Below the pieces are notes generated by a model. That model made no database searches and was not told the origin of the DNA. It saw only the letters and a program-made list of their open reading frames with translations. A program made the translations under genes and the position numbers. From Candidatus Homeothermus arabinoxylanisolvens (GTDB lineage: Bacteria > Bacteroidota > Bacteroidia > Bacteroidales > Muribaculaceae), in contig LUJO01000018.1 of assembly GCA_001689405.1 (NCBI GenBank), positions 98,408 through 162,407 of the forward strand: a DNA stretch of 64,000 nt, read 5' to 3'. Positions 34,422 to 43,709 of the stretch are shown piece by piece. Every line of letters begins with the position of its first letter. The first letter of the stretch is position 1.

Positions 34422-37262
34422 ATGGCTGCATTCAACAAATTGGACGAGGTCAAAGCGCTCCGTGACATCAGAGTGTTTGTATCGTCCACATTCAACGACA
34501 TGAGCGAGGAGCGCGACTACCTCGCCCGTCAGATATTTCCCGCCGTGAAAGCATATGCCCGCCGGCGGGCTCTGTCATTCCATGCCGTAGACCTGCGCTG
34601 GGGCATAACAAAGGAGGAGAGCGAGGCCCACGGCGTGGTCAAGGCCTGTTTCGACGAAATAGACCGGTCCAATCCGTTTTTCATAGGCATAATCGGCAAC
34701 CGCTACGGCTGGACTCCCGCGGTAGAGGATTTCGGCAATGACTACAATGAGATTGCCGGCCGCGCGCCGTGGATAGACGATGCGGTCAGGAGCGGCACAA
34801 GCATAACCGAAATGGAGTTTCTCTACGGAGCTCTCGAACGCCGGGACGAGAAAGTAAACGCTTGGTTTTACGTAAAGGACAATGGTGTATGCGACGACCG
34901 GGTGACGGCTCTGCGACATAAACTCGACTCTCAGACTCACTTCCCGGTAAAAAGGTATCGCGATGTCAAAGAATTGGGTGCCATGATCTATGACGACCTT
35001 GTAGCCCGTATAGACAGCCTGTTTCCCGAAGCGGACAGCGACCCGTACCACAACGAGCTACGGCGCAACGAATACATCCTTGCCGACAATCTGGCAAAAA
35101 TGGTGAACTTCGACCCGGAAGTCTACACGACCCTTGATAATTGGCTTGGGGACAACAACAGGCCGGCCGTCGCGGCAATATATGCACGTAACACTACAAC
35201 CAACGGCAATACGACCTTCAACGTATGCGGCAAGTCAATGCTGCTGTGCAGCTACGTGTCCCGACTGCGGGCGGAAGGGCGTCTAGCGGTGTACTTTGAC
35301 ATGGCCACATGCAATGCCGTCGATGTCATAAATGAATGTCGCCGCTTTGTAGACCGACAGCTTTCCTCAACGACTTCGGCTGACCCGGTTTTAGTGGCTA
35401 TCGACAACGCCGACTTTGGAAACAATGTGGAACACACGGCTTTTATCGATTACGTCACCCGACTTTCGGCTACAAATAAAGTTCTCATCTCCACGAGATC
35501 AGGAGAGACCATAATGAAGTTATCGGCGGAACGTATCACATGTCCCGAACTGTCTGATAACGCTATAGACGCATTGATTGACCGCTATCTTGCCATGCAC
35601 GGCAAGAAACTTAGCCCGTCGCTAAAAGAATTGTTGCCTCACGACCCTTCAAAACTCGACAAGCTGCGACTGCTTCTTGATTATCTGGTGCGTTTCGGCT
35701 CGTTTGACAAACTGGAAAACGAAGTCGAAACTTCGGGTAAATGCGACTTGTTCTGGAAATTGGCAGCGGATGTCAGAGAAGAGCTAAGTGACCGTTCACA
35801 AAGCTGGGAACCGATGTGGGTGCTGAATGCTCTTGCAGTTGTAGGCGAAGCCGGATTGAGCGAGGATGAGATACTCTCGCTGACAAACATGACGCCACTG
35901 CGCTGGGCCATGATACGTGAACGCATTTTGGAGTTATGCCGGCGGCGAGGCAACCTCTATGTCATTGAAAATCTGCATAAGACAAGAACAACACTACTCA
36001 ATCTGTACTACACCAATTTCCGCGACATGATTATCATGCGCATACTCACGTGGCTGAAAGACAATGACGTATCATTACCGAGGCTTACCGTAATGCTTCC
36101 CACTCTTTATGACAGTTACATAGGAGCCGATAAAAAAGCCGATGAAATTGAAGAGATGAAACAGGGACATATATCGTTTTATCTTGATGTGGATTTTGTC
36201 AATACCATGTCCCGGTCTGATCTGACATCAGGTTGGAGACGTTACCCGTGCCGTGACGCGAAGATGTCCGACGGCCCGACTACATGGACCGGCTTCAAGA
36301 CCTCGCGACCACACACCGATGCCGAGATGGTGCGATACTACACAAAGTTATCGGAAGCGGCCCGGACTCTTGACCGCATGGATGACTACAATTACTGTTG
36401 TGAACGGCTGAAAGCCTACGACAGCGGCATGACACCGGCCGAAACCGCGCTGCAGATGATTGACCGCCACATAGCACGGGGAGAATTCCACAAGGCAAGA
36501 GAGGTGAAAGCATCGACGGTCTTCGACACCATGGAGCGGCAGGCCACGGCAGGAGTGGCGATAGCCCGCGAACTGTTCCGCCGGCTGTTCATCGAGGATA
36601 TGCTTGACGAACTCGACACGTTGAAAACCATTTTACCCGAAGTAGGCGAAGAGAGTCAGCTCGGATATGAAATAAGGCTGCTTGATATCGAGCAGCGTCT
36701 TTTCGGTGCATATTTCAACCTGACCGGCAATGAACTGAACGAATACGTCAGTAATGATATTTTGCCTGCACTCCAGCTTCTACTTGACAAACTACATAAC
36801 CGAGGATGGCATGACGCCAATCTATCCAAAGTAGCCCGGCTTATCGGTTTTGCAAACATGATTATAGGGCATTATGACTTTGGCATGCGCGGATGGCTTG
36901 ACTCGTCCGTGGCATTTGCAATGAACATATCGGGAAAAGGCACGCCGGTTTTCGCTGAAGCCATGGTTATATACGGACTTGGTTTTATGACTGTCGGCAA
37001 TCCCGGCGGGAACGCCGACCTGCATGTACGCGACTCCACGTTGTCAGCTCACAAAGCCGACAGACTATGCAACCCGTGGCTCGTAAACGCACTTTGCATA
37101 TCCAAGAGAATGTCGCTCAAAAAAGACTCACACGAGCTGCTGGACAAAAAGCTCGACGAAATCACGGAACTGGTGCACGGACAGCCCGACAACTACTGCC
37201 AAGAACTGCTTGACGCAATCGTCGACTACCACCGAGACAGTCCACGAATCACATTCCAATAA
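34422..37262 (+). CDS. DUF4062 / STAND-NTPase-like protein, possible defence sensor
   Basis: A 946-residue soluble protein. Residues ~16-110 are DUF4062 (IRVFVSSTFNDMSEERDYLA, VDLRWGITKEES, NPFFIGIIGNRYGWTP). A STAND/NACHT-like ATPase follows with a degenerate Walker A (NVCGKSMLLCSYV, GKS at 270-272, missing the first Gly) and a Walker B-like VLVAIDN (D328). A winged-helix region (GEAGLSEDEILSLTN) and a long helical, TPR-like C-terminus come next. The order resembles eukaryotic nephrocystin-3 and bacterial STAND immune proteins. Sampled lines fall from 62% GC in the DUF4062 part to 40-45% at 35.4-36.2 kb. It is 9 nt from lpxB. Function is unknown; antiviral sensing is a hypothesis. Confidence 0.8.
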   Translation: MAAFNKLDEVKALRDIRVFVSSTFNDMSEERDYLARQIFPAVKAYARRRALSFHAVDLRWGITKEESEAHGVVKACFDEIDRSNPFFIGIIGNRYGWTPAVEDFGNDYNEIAGRAPWIDDAVRSGTSITEMEFLYGALERRDEKVNAWFYVKDNGVCDDRVTALRHKLDSQTHFPVKRYRDVKELGAMIYDDLVARIDSLFPEADSDPYHNELRRNEYILADNLAKMVNFDPEVYTTLDNWLGDNNRPAVAAIYARNTTTNGNTTFNVCGKSMLLCSYVSRLRAEGRLAVYFDMATCNAVDVINECRRFVDRQLSSTTSADPVLVAIDNADFGNNVEHTAFIDYVTRLSATNKVLISTRSGETIMKLSAERITCPELSDNAIDALIDRYLAMHGKKLSPSLKELLPHDPSKLDKLRLLLDYLVRFGSFDKLENEVETSGKCDLFWKLAADVREELSDRSQSWEPMWVLNALAVVGEAGLSEDEILSLTNMTPLRWAMIRERILELCRRRGNLYVIENLHKTRTTLLNLYYTNFRDMIIMRILTWLKDNDVSLPRLTVMLPTLYDSYIGADKKADEIEEMKQGHISFYLDVDFVNTMSRSDLTSGWRRYPCRDAKMSDGPTTWTGFKTSRPHTDAEMVRYYTKLSEAARTLDRMDDYNYCCERLKAYDSGMTPAETALQMIDRHIARGEFHKAREVKASTVFDTMERQATAGVAIARELFRRLFIEDMLDELDTLKTILPEVGEESQLGYEIRLLDIEQRLFGAYFNLTGNELNEYVSNDILPALQLLLDKLHNRGWHDANLSKVARLIGFANMIIGHYDFGMRGWLDSSVAFAMNISGKGTPVFAEAMVIYGLGFMTVGNPGGNADLHVRDSTLSAHKADRLCNPWLVNALCISKRMSLKKDSHELLDKKLDEITELVHGQPDNYCQELLDAIVDYHRDSPRITFQ

Positions 37263-37289
37263 ACGATAACTTTTAAATCACGACATGAC

Positions 37290-39521
37290 ATGAACACAAT
37301 GCTTCGTAATCTTATACTCTGCGCCGGCACGTTTACCGCAATGACACTTTCAGCCGCAAAGCCTACAGTGACTTGGGAAACACTCGGCAACACCGTAAAC
37401 GCACAGGGCGAGCAGGTATATCATGAACGATATACCGTGACAGGACACAAGGATGTGGCCCGCATAGCGTTCAACAAGTTCAAACGCCCGATGAAAGCCG
37501 TAAATCAGGCCGATACCGTGGCCGAAATCATACCGGGATACTTCTACCTCGCTTCGCCGCGCTTCGGCTCCGGCAGCGACACCGTCGTCATAGAGGTCGA
37601 GACACAAGGCACACTCACTCAGGAGGTATACGGCCCTGACGGAGTGCACGCCGTGATGCGCGACGGCTCGGTCATGCCTGTAGAATTCACGCTCACGTCC
37701 ATGATCAAATCGCCTGAACAATGGTCGACACCCGACACGGACCTTATGCCCTACGGCGATGACATATACCGGTTCAACGCGACACTGACCGCCCCGCAGA
37801 AGCCGCTCGGGCCATACGAGACAATCCCCTCGTTCAAGAGAGTCACCGAAACCGGTGACGGAGGCTTCTGCTCACTTGACAATAAAGCCGTGTACCGCGC
37901 GGTAAATAACGAAAATCCGGAGTACTACCGCATAGACCTGTCGGGCGACGCTCCCGTAATCGAATATGCATCGCCGCGTGCACGCACAACGGCTGCACGT
38001 GTACTATACAACCGGCTTGCCCGCATAAACGGCAACCGGCTCCCGCACGCCGTGATAGAGGACTGGCCCGACTTGCCCTACCGCGCCGTCATGATAGATA
38101 TAGTACGCAACTACACCACTCCCGAAAACATGAAAAAGGTCGTGAAACTGCTTGCCGACTATCGGTTCAACACCCTGCACTTCCATATAACCGACGACGA
38201 AGGCTGGCGGCTTGAAATACCCGGGCTCCCCGAGCTTACCACCGTAGGCTCACGCCGCGGCTACACTCTTGACGACAGCGAGTTTCTCGCACAGGTGTAC
38301 AGCGGCGACGGCAACCCCGACAGCCATGCGGGAATATCCAACGGACAATTCACCCGCGACGAGTTCATCGACCTGCTGCGGGAGTGCGACGCTCTCGGCA
38401 TCGACGTCATACCGGAAATAGAGTCGCCGGGGCATGCCCGCGCGGCAATAAAATCGATGGAGGCCCGCGCACGCAAAGGCGACGCCTCGTACAGGCTCAT
38501 CGACCCCGCCGACACGTCGGTCTACACCACCGCTCAGGACTATCACGACAATACGATGAATCCGGCCGCGCCGGGCGTGTACCGGTTCATGACAAAAGTC
38601 ATCGACGAAATAGCCGCCATGTATAAAGACGCCGGGGTAAAGCTCAAGGGCATACACATAGGCGGCGACGAAGTAGCCAAACATGCGTGGGACGGTTCGC
38701 CTATGGCACAGGCGCTGATGAAAAAGAAAGGTCTTAAAACGCAGAAGCAACTGCACGCCGAGTTTGTACTACGTGTGGCTGACATACTTGCAGAGCGAGG
38801 CATACCCGTACACGGCTGGCAAGATATAGCCGTAGAATACTCCGACACGTACAACAAGACCGTGGCCCCGCTGACGGGGGGTGTCAACTGCTGGACACGC
38901 AGCACGGGAAAGACCACCACCCGCGCACTTCAGGCCGGCTTCCCGGTAATACTCAGCAATGTCAACCGCTTCTATCTCGACCAGTCCTACAACATGCACC
39001 CGCTCGAACGCGGACTGCGCTGGGGAGGGACAGTCGATGAATTCACCACTCTCGGAGGCTATCCCGACAGCATGGTTGTAGTCAAACCCGAGTATCCCGG
39101 CAGGATAACGGGTGTGTCGGGACAGCTCTTCAACGAGACACTGCGCTCCTACCCCATGCTTGAAGAGTTTCTGCTGCCCAAGATGCTCGGACTCGCCGAA
39201 CGCGGCTGGAACAACTCCCCCACCTACACCGACAGCCGCTACAACAAAATCATAGCCGAGCGCGAACTGCCCTCATACGTGACCGACGGCCACAGCTTTC
39301 ACTTGCGTCAGCCCGGCATACTGATCGAGGAGGATACGGTAAAAATGAACTCACCCTATCGCGGCGCCGTGATACGCTACACGCTCGACGGCACCGACCC
39401 TGACGACGAGTCACCGATATACACCGCGCCCTTTGCCTATACAGGCGGCCCCGTAAGAGCCCGTCTGTACATGCTCGGCAAAGAGAGCGTAACCACCATA
39501 GCACGTACACCGAAAAAATGA
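37290..39521 (+). CDS. Beta-N-acetylhexosaminidase (GH20)
   Basis: A 743-residue exported enzyme with signal peptide MNTMLRNLILCAGTFTAMTLSAA. An N-terminal GH20b-like domain precedes the catalytic barrel: HFHITDDEGWRLEI, EIESPGHARA and the catalytic Asp-Glu pair in GIHIGGDEVAKHAW. A C-terminal beta-sandwich (GAVIRYTLDGTDPDDESPIYT, chitobiase/HEX C-terminal type) closes it. It removes terminal GlcNAc or GalNAc, likely from host mucin or dietary glycans in the periplasm or at the surface. It follows the DUF4062 gene by 27 nt. Confidence 0.93.
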   Translation: MNTMLRNLILCAGTFTAMTLSAAKPTVTWETLGNTVNAQGEQVYHERYTVTGHKDVARIAFNKFKRPMKAVNQADTVAEIIPGYFYLASPRFGSGSDTVVIEVETQGTLTQEVYGPDGVHAVMRDGSVMPVEFTLTSMIKSPEQWSTPDTDLMPYGDDIYRFNATLTAPQKPLGPYETIPSFKRVTETGDGGFCSLDNKAVYRAVNNENPEYYRIDLSGDAPVIEYASPRARTTAARVLYNRLARINGNRLPHAVIEDWPDLPYRAVMIDIVRNYTTPENMKKVVKLLADYRFNTLHFHITDDEGWRLEIPGLPELTTVGSRRGYTLDDSEFLAQVYSGDGNPDSHAGISNGQFTRDEFIDLLRECDALGIDVIPEIESPGHARAAIKSMEARARKGDASYRLIDPADTSVYTTAQDYHDNTMNPAAPGVYRFMTKVIDEIAAMYKDAGVKLKGIHIGGDEVAKHAWDGSPMAQALMKKKGLKTQKQLHAEFVLRVADILAERGIPVHGWQDIAVEYSDTYNKTVAPLTGGVNCWTRSTGKTTTRALQAGFPVILSNVNRFYLDQSYNMHPLERGLRWGGTVDEFTTLGGYPDSMVVVKPEYPGRITGVSGQLFNETLRSYPMLEEFLLPKMLGLAERGWNNSPTYTDSRYNKIIAERELPSYVTDGHSFHLRQPGILIEEDTVKMNSPYRGAVIRYTLDGTDPDDESPIYTAPFAYTGGPVRARLYMLGKESVTTIARTPKK

Positions 39522-39530
39522 CAAGACACC

Positions 39531-40082
39531 ATGATTGAAGAAATACTCAACTACAACAAAGAGTTTGTGGCCTCTGAAGGCTACAAGAAGTTCATCACCT
39601 CGAAGTATCCCGACAAGCGCATAGCCATAGTCACCTGTATGGATACCCGGCTTATCGAGCTGCTGCCGGCCGCCCTCGGCATAAAAAACGGCGACGTCAA
39701 AATCATAAAGAATGCCGGCGGCACGATAACAAACCCGTTCGACTCCACCATGCGCTCGCTCTTGGTAGCCGTGTATGAACTCGGAGTCAACGAAATAATG
39801 GTCATAGGCCATACCGGATGCGGCGTACAGGGCATGAATGCGGAGGAGATGCTGCAGCTCATGCGCCGGCGCGGTATCAGCGACGAGCACATAACGCTGA
39901 TGCGCCACTGCGGCATAGACCTCGACAGCTGGCTTCACGGCTTCGAAAACACCGAAGACGCCGTCCGCGAGACTGTCGACCTTATAGGACGACATCCGCT
40001 CATGGCGGCCGACGTACGCGTAAACGGCTACATCATGGACTCCGTCACCGGACAACTTTCTGCAGTCACCGAAAGCCGTTGA
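39531..40082 (+). CDS. Beta-class carbonic anhydrase
   Basis: A 183-residue cytoplasmic zinc enzyme interconverting CO2 and bicarbonate. The ligands are visible: Cys and Asp in VTCMDTRLIELLP, then His and Cys in VIGHTGCGVQGM, with NAGGTITNPFDSTMRSL between. It is the compact, clade-D-like form. It starts 9 nt after the hexosaminidase stop. Confidence 0.92.
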   Translation: MIEEILNYNKEFVASEGYKKFITSKYPDKRIAIVTCMDTRLIELLPAALGIKNGDVKIIKNAGGTITNPFDSTMRSLLVAVYELGVNEIMVIGHTGCGVQGMNAEEMLQLMRRRGISDEHITLMRHCGIDLDSWLHGFENTEDAVRETVDLIGRHPLMAADVRVNGYIMDSVTGQLSAVTESR

Positions 40083-40097
40083 TTGGAATAAAATCGC

Positions 40098-40105
40098 TAC
40101 CTTTG
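40098..40105 (+). promoter_or_regulatory. -7 box for the phosphatase/MATE pair
   Basis: TACCTTTG matches TAnnTTTG, 25 nt before the start codon at 40131. No -33 TTTG lies at the usual distance. Confidence 0.5.
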
Positions 40106-40130
40106 CATTCTACTAAAACAGTAATACAGG

Positions 40131-40676
40131 ATGCAGAAGCGTGACACAACCTCTGAAAACCGCAGTGTAGTAAAGCTACTTAAGGACAAAAAACCGAAGA
40201 AGGTGCTGTTTGTGTGCCTCGGCAACATATGCCGTTCACCGGCCGCACAGGGAGTCTTGCAGCATATAGTCGACACCCACGGAGCTTCAGCCGACTGGGA
40301 AATAGACTCGGCGGGCACTTACGGCGGCCATGCGGGGGATATGCCCGACCGACGTATGCGCATCCACGCGCAACGCCGCGGCTATGACCTCACCCACCGC
40401 TCACGCCGTGTAAGAGAGAGCGACTTCGATGACTTCGACCTCATCATAGCCATGGACAAATCCAACGAGCGAAATCTGCGCGACATGGCTCCGACACCTG
40501 AGGCTGAAACAAAAGTCGTGCCCATGACAGAGTTCATAACAATGTCGACCCGCTACGACCATGTCCCCGATCCGTATTATGAAGGAGCCGAAGGCTTCGA
40601 GCTCGTGCTCGACCTTCTTGAAAACGGCTGCGCCAACCTATACGATATGCTGACAGATGGAAAAAACCAAAGGTGA
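40131..40676 (+). CDS. Low-molecular-weight protein-tyrosine phosphatase
   Basis: A 181-residue cytoplasmic phosphatase. The catalytic P-loop is VCLGNICRSPAAQGVL (C-x5-R-S), and the general acid Asp is in VPDPYYEGAEGFELV. A basic 20-residue N-terminal extension (KLLKDKKPKK) precedes the domain. In Gram-negatives such enzymes often oppose tyrosine kinases of polysaccharide export, but no such kinase is nearby. The last 20 bases overlap the MATE gene. Confidence 0.92.
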   Translation: MQKRDTTSENRSVVKLLKDKKPKKVLFVCLGNICRSPAAQGVLQHIVDTHGASADWEIDSAGTYGGHAGDMPDRRMRIHAQRRGYDLTHRSRRVRESDFDDFDLIIAMDKSNERNLRDMAPTPEAETKVVPMTEFITMSTRYDHVPDPYYEGAEGFELVLDLLENGCANLYDMLTDGKNQR

Positions 40677-42033
40677 CATAACGGCACTTGCCACACGGCC
40701 CATAGGACGGCTGCTGTGGGAATACAGTCTGCCCGCCATAGTAGGAATGGTGGTTATGTCGCTGTACAATGTCATCGACCGCATATTCATAGGGCGCGGC
40801 GTGGGTGCGGAAGCCATTGCCGGACTCGCCATAACATTTCCGGTGATGAACGTCAGCGCCGCCATAGGTGTGCTCATAGGCGCCGGCGCCGCGGCAAGAG
40901 TGTCGATAATGCTCGGCCAGCGCGACATGAGAGGCGCCGAACTCGTACTCGGCAACTCGCTTGTGCTCATAATATCGAACGCCATAGTATACCTTACAAT
41001 CTTCGCCATATTTCTCGACGACATACTCATGGCTTTCGGAGCATCACCGGCCACACTGCCCTACGCCCATGACTTCATGGCCTACATACTGCCCGGCATG
41101 CTCATAATGAACATAATGTACAGCCTCAACAATATCATGCGAGCATCGGGCTATCCCCGTCAGGCCATGATAACGATGTTCATAGGGGCAGGATGTAACG
41201 TCATTCTCGCACCGATATTCATATTTGTACTTGACATGGGCATCAAAGGGGCCGCCATAGCCACCGACATATCCATGAGCGTCGGGGCCGCTTTTGTAAT
41301 AGCGCACTTCTGCCGCCGCACGTCGACCGTAAGATTCACCCGGGGAATATACCGCATAAAGTGGCATATAGTATGGGGCATAATCAGCATAGGCGCGGCG
41401 CCGAGCATAGTCAACTTCACGTCATCGGCCATAAACGTCATCATAAACCGCACGCTCTATACTTACGGAGGCGACATAGCCGTGGGAGCTGTAGGCATCT
41501 TCTCGACCTACACATCGCTGCTGTGCATGATCGTGGTAGGCCTGTGTCAAGGCGTGCAGCCGATACTGGGCTACAATTACGGAGCCGGGCACATGACAAG
41601 ACTTCGCAAGGCGTTCTGGATGTCGGCCGTAATAGGCACATGCGTCACCAGCATCGGAGCGTTTTTCAGCATTTTCGTACCCGACCTCATAGCCAAAGCG
41701 TTCACCATCGACAGCGAACTTATAGCCGCCACAGCCAACGGTCTGCACATATCCACCCTGTTCTTCTGGGCCGTAGGCTTCCAGATCATATCCACCACCT
41801 TGTTCCAGTCAATAGGCATGGCGGGAAAATCGATATTTCTCAGCCTCATACGTCAGGTGATATTTCTTATACCGCTGCTGCTTACACTGCCCAAGTACTT
41901 CGGGCTCAACGGCGTATGGGCCTCGTTCCCGTCATCGGACTTTGCCGCAACCGTGGTAACGCTCATCATGGTCTTCTATCAGCTCCACAGATTGCACCGA
42001 CACGTACCGCCAAGACCGGCGACATATCAATAA
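40657..42033 (+). CDS. MATE family efflux transporter
   Basis: A 458-residue inner-membrane protein with 12 predicted helices. GRLLWEYSLPAIVGMVVMSLYNVIDRIFIGRGVG is a typical MATE first-helix region, and the second repeat begins near APSIVNFTSSAINVIINR with QGVQPILGYNYGAG conserved. It probably exports cationic compounds in exchange for Na+ or H+. It ends directly against the convergent serine dehydratase gene. Confidence 0.93.
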   Translation: MEKTKGDITALATRPIGRLLWEYSLPAIVGMVVMSLYNVIDRIFIGRGVGAEAIAGLAITFPVMNVSAAIGVLIGAGAAARVSIMLGQRDMRGAELVLGNSLVLIISNAIVYLTIFAIFLDDILMAFGASPATLPYAHDFMAYILPGMLIMNIMYSLNNIMRASGYPRQAMITMFIGAGCNVILAPIFIFVLDMGIKGAAIATDISMSVGAAFVIAHFCRRTSTVRFTRGIYRIKWHIVWGIISIGAAPSIVNFTSSAINVIINRTLYTYGGDIAVGAVGIFSTYTSLLCMIVVGLCQGVQPILGYNYGAGHMTRLRKAFWMSAVIGTCVTSIGAFFSIFVPDLIAKAFTIDSELIAATANGLHISTLFFWAVGFQIISTTLFQSIGMAGKSIFLSLIRQVIFLIPLLLTLPKYFGLNGVWASFPSSDFAATVVTLIMVFYQLHRLHRHVPPRPATYQ

Positions 42034-43239
42034 TCACATAGGACTGTAATCCTTGGCGAGGCCGCCCTCGCCTGTCTCCTTGTATAGCGACGGCAGGTCG
42101 TGCCCTGTCTCTTTCATGACTGTGACCACCTTGTCAAACGACACACGGTGGGTGCCGTCGGTAAAAGCAGAATAGATGTTGGCGTCCAAGGCGCGTGCGG
42201 CCGCATAGGCGTTGCGCTCTATACAGGGTATCTGCACAAGTCCGCATACAGGGTCGCAGGTCATGCCCAGATGATGTTCAAGGCCCATCTCAGCGGCATA
42301 CTCTATCTGCGCGGGACTGCCTCCGAAAAGCTGACTTGCAGCGGCCGACGCCATGGAACAGGCCACGCCTACCTCGGCCTGACATCCTGCCTCGGCACCG
42401 GAAATAGAAGCATTGTACTTGACGATGTTGCCGATAAGTCCGGCAGTAGCCAAAGCGCGAAGTATCTTCATACGGCTGAACTCACGGCTCTCCTGAAGAT
42501 GATAAAGCACGGCCGGCACCACACCGCACGAGCCGCAAGTAGGGGCCGTGACAATGAGGCCTCCCGAGGCGTTGACCTCGCTCACGGCAAGCGCATAAGC
42601 AAACACCAGTCCGCGTGAACGCAGATTGTCCTTGTAGCCTTTGGCTTTTATATAATATGTGGATGCCTTACGACGCAGATTAAGCGGTCCGGGCAATACG
42701 CCCTCCTCGTCAAGGCCCTGCTCCACAGCCGCGCGCATGGTGTCCCAGACCTCGCCGAGATAGTCCCAGATGTCGGAACTCTCGCATTGCAGCACATACT
42801 CCCAGTAGCTTTTGCCCGTACGTTCGCACCATTCGAGAATCTCGCTCAGTTTATTCATCTCGTAGAGATCGGGGGTATCGGTCGACGGTTTTCCTTCCTC
42901 GGCGAGAGTGCCGCCGCCGACACTGTAAACCGTCCACTCCTCCATCAGCACTCCCGATGCCGTGAACGCACGAAACGTCATGCCGTTGGGATGAAACGGG
43001 AGAAATATGTGCGGCTCCCACTTGATGGTGACCGGAGCCTTGCGCTCAAGTATGTCGAGAATAGCCACATCGGTCATATGGCCGCGCCCGGTAGCCGCCA
43101 GACTACCGAAAAGAGTAACCTCAAACGAAGCGGCCTCCTGATTTCGGCCGAGAAAAATCTCTGCGGCCTTGCGTGGCCCCATCGTATGGCTGCTCGACGG
43201 CCCGTGGCCTATCTTGTAAAGTTCCTTTATTGACTTCAT
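42034..43239 (-). CDS. sdaA: L-serine ammonia-lyase, single-chain iron-sulfur type
   Basis: A 401-residue enzyme converting L-serine to pyruvate and ammonia. The beta-domain motif KIGHGPSSSHTMGPRKAAE is at the start; the [4Fe-4S] cysteines lie in TCGSCGVVPA and CDPVCGLVQIPCIERN. Length fits the one-chain fusion of alpha and beta parts. It abuts the MATE stop with no gap, and no shared terminator is visible between the two convergent genes. A full-consensus promoter lies just upstream. Confidence 0.95.
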   Translation of the reverse strand: MKSIKELYKIGHGPSSSHTMGPRKAAEIFLGRNQEAASFEVTLFGSLAATGRGHMTDVAILDILERKAPVTIKWEPHIFLPFHPNGMTFRAFTASGVLMEEWTVYSVGGGTLAEEGKPSTDTPDLYEMNKLSEILEWCERTGKSYWEYVLQCESSDIWDYLGEVWDTMRAAVEQGLDEEGVLPGPLNLRRKASTYYIKAKGYKDNLRSRGLVFAYALAVSEVNASGGLIVTAPTCGSCGVVPAVLYHLQESREFSRMKILRALATAGLIGNIVKYNASISGAEAGCQAEVGVACSMASAAASQLFGGSPAQIEYAAEMGLEHHLGMTCDPVCGLVQIPCIERNAYAAARALDANIYSAFTDGTHRVSFDKVVTVMKETGHDLPSLYKETGEGGLAKDYSPM

Positions 43240-43264
43240 GGTTCAGTACGATTGATACACATCA

Positions 43265-43295
43265 CAAAGATACAACAATTCACGGGCCGAAACAA
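43265..43295 (-). promoter_or_regulatory. Promoter of sdaA
   Basis: On the minus strand TTG (43293-43295), a 20-nt spacer and TATCTTTG (43265-43272), 25 nt upstream of the sdaA ATG. Confidence 0.8.
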
Positions 43296-43384
43296 CCCGG
43301 CATCAATAATAGCAATTGCATATGACTGACAATGAGGGAGCGGGAGTAAGCACGGGTCGTGTAAGATTTCGGTGTAAGTTTCAT
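43280..43384 (-). CDS. Possible 34-residue small protein
   Basis: An ATG at 43384 opens a 34-codon frame (MKLTPKSYTTRAYSRSLIVS... ending GCFGP, TGA at 43280). It begins about 23 nt downstream of the conserved promoter module at 43407-43448 and ends inside the sdaA promoter. It is basic at the N-terminus and then hydrophobic (MQLLLLMPG), which would suit a small membrane peptide. There is no homology evidence, and transcription from the upstream promoter may simply be a second sdaA transcript. Confidence 0.25.
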   Translation of the reverse strand: MKLTPKSYTTRAYSRSLIVSHMQLLLLMPGCFGP

Positions 43385-43406
43385 AATATGTAATATTGGT
43401 TTTATG

Positions 43407-43448
43407 CAAAGATAATATGATAAAACGCCGTTTTTATGCACAATCGGG
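43407..43448 (-). promoter_or_regulatory. Second copy of the conserved promoter module
   Basis: TATCTTTG (43407-43414, minus strand) is preceded, 19 nt away, by CCCGATTGTGCATAA (43434-43448), the same arrangement as at 86-127. Aligned from the -7 box, 36 of 47 bases agree between the two copies. It would start RNA about 160 nt upstream of sdaA. Confidence 0.5.
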
Positions 43449-43624
43449 CGTAATGTGGATAAGAGCGCAGGGAATCAGCCGGTTACAGTATCATTTTTTT
43501 TGAGACGAGGGAAGCGGGCGCCCGCGAAGCCGGAGAGTTATACCGGCAAGACGGTTGCGGTTGATGGTTAGCATGAGCCTTTGGCCGGCGATTTTTAGCT
43601 CGGTTAATAAAGGGTCAGAATACG
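43449..43624. other. Intergenic region between sdaA and the GDSL hydrolase
   Basis: No gene is seen. It holds an A/T run (eight T near 43494-43501) and a perfect 12-base palindrome GCGGGCGCCCGC at 43514-43525. Confidence 0.4.
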
Positions 43625-43664
43625 AATCAGGAGGGGCGCCGTTCTACCAGCGCCCCTCCTGATT
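43625..43664. terminator. Long GC-rich hairpin downstream of the GDSL hydrolase
   Basis: Perfect 15-bp arms AATCAGGAGGGGCGC / GCGCCCCTCCTGATT (43625-43639, 43650-43664) with a 10-nt loop, about 45 nt beyond the GDSL hydrolase stop. There is no T tract on either strand, so it may be a 3'-end stabilising hairpin as much as a terminator. Confidence 0.55.
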
Positions 43665-43709
43665 TGATATGTTTATCGGCTGTGATCCTATTTCGGAGGA
43701 GTGTGCCGA

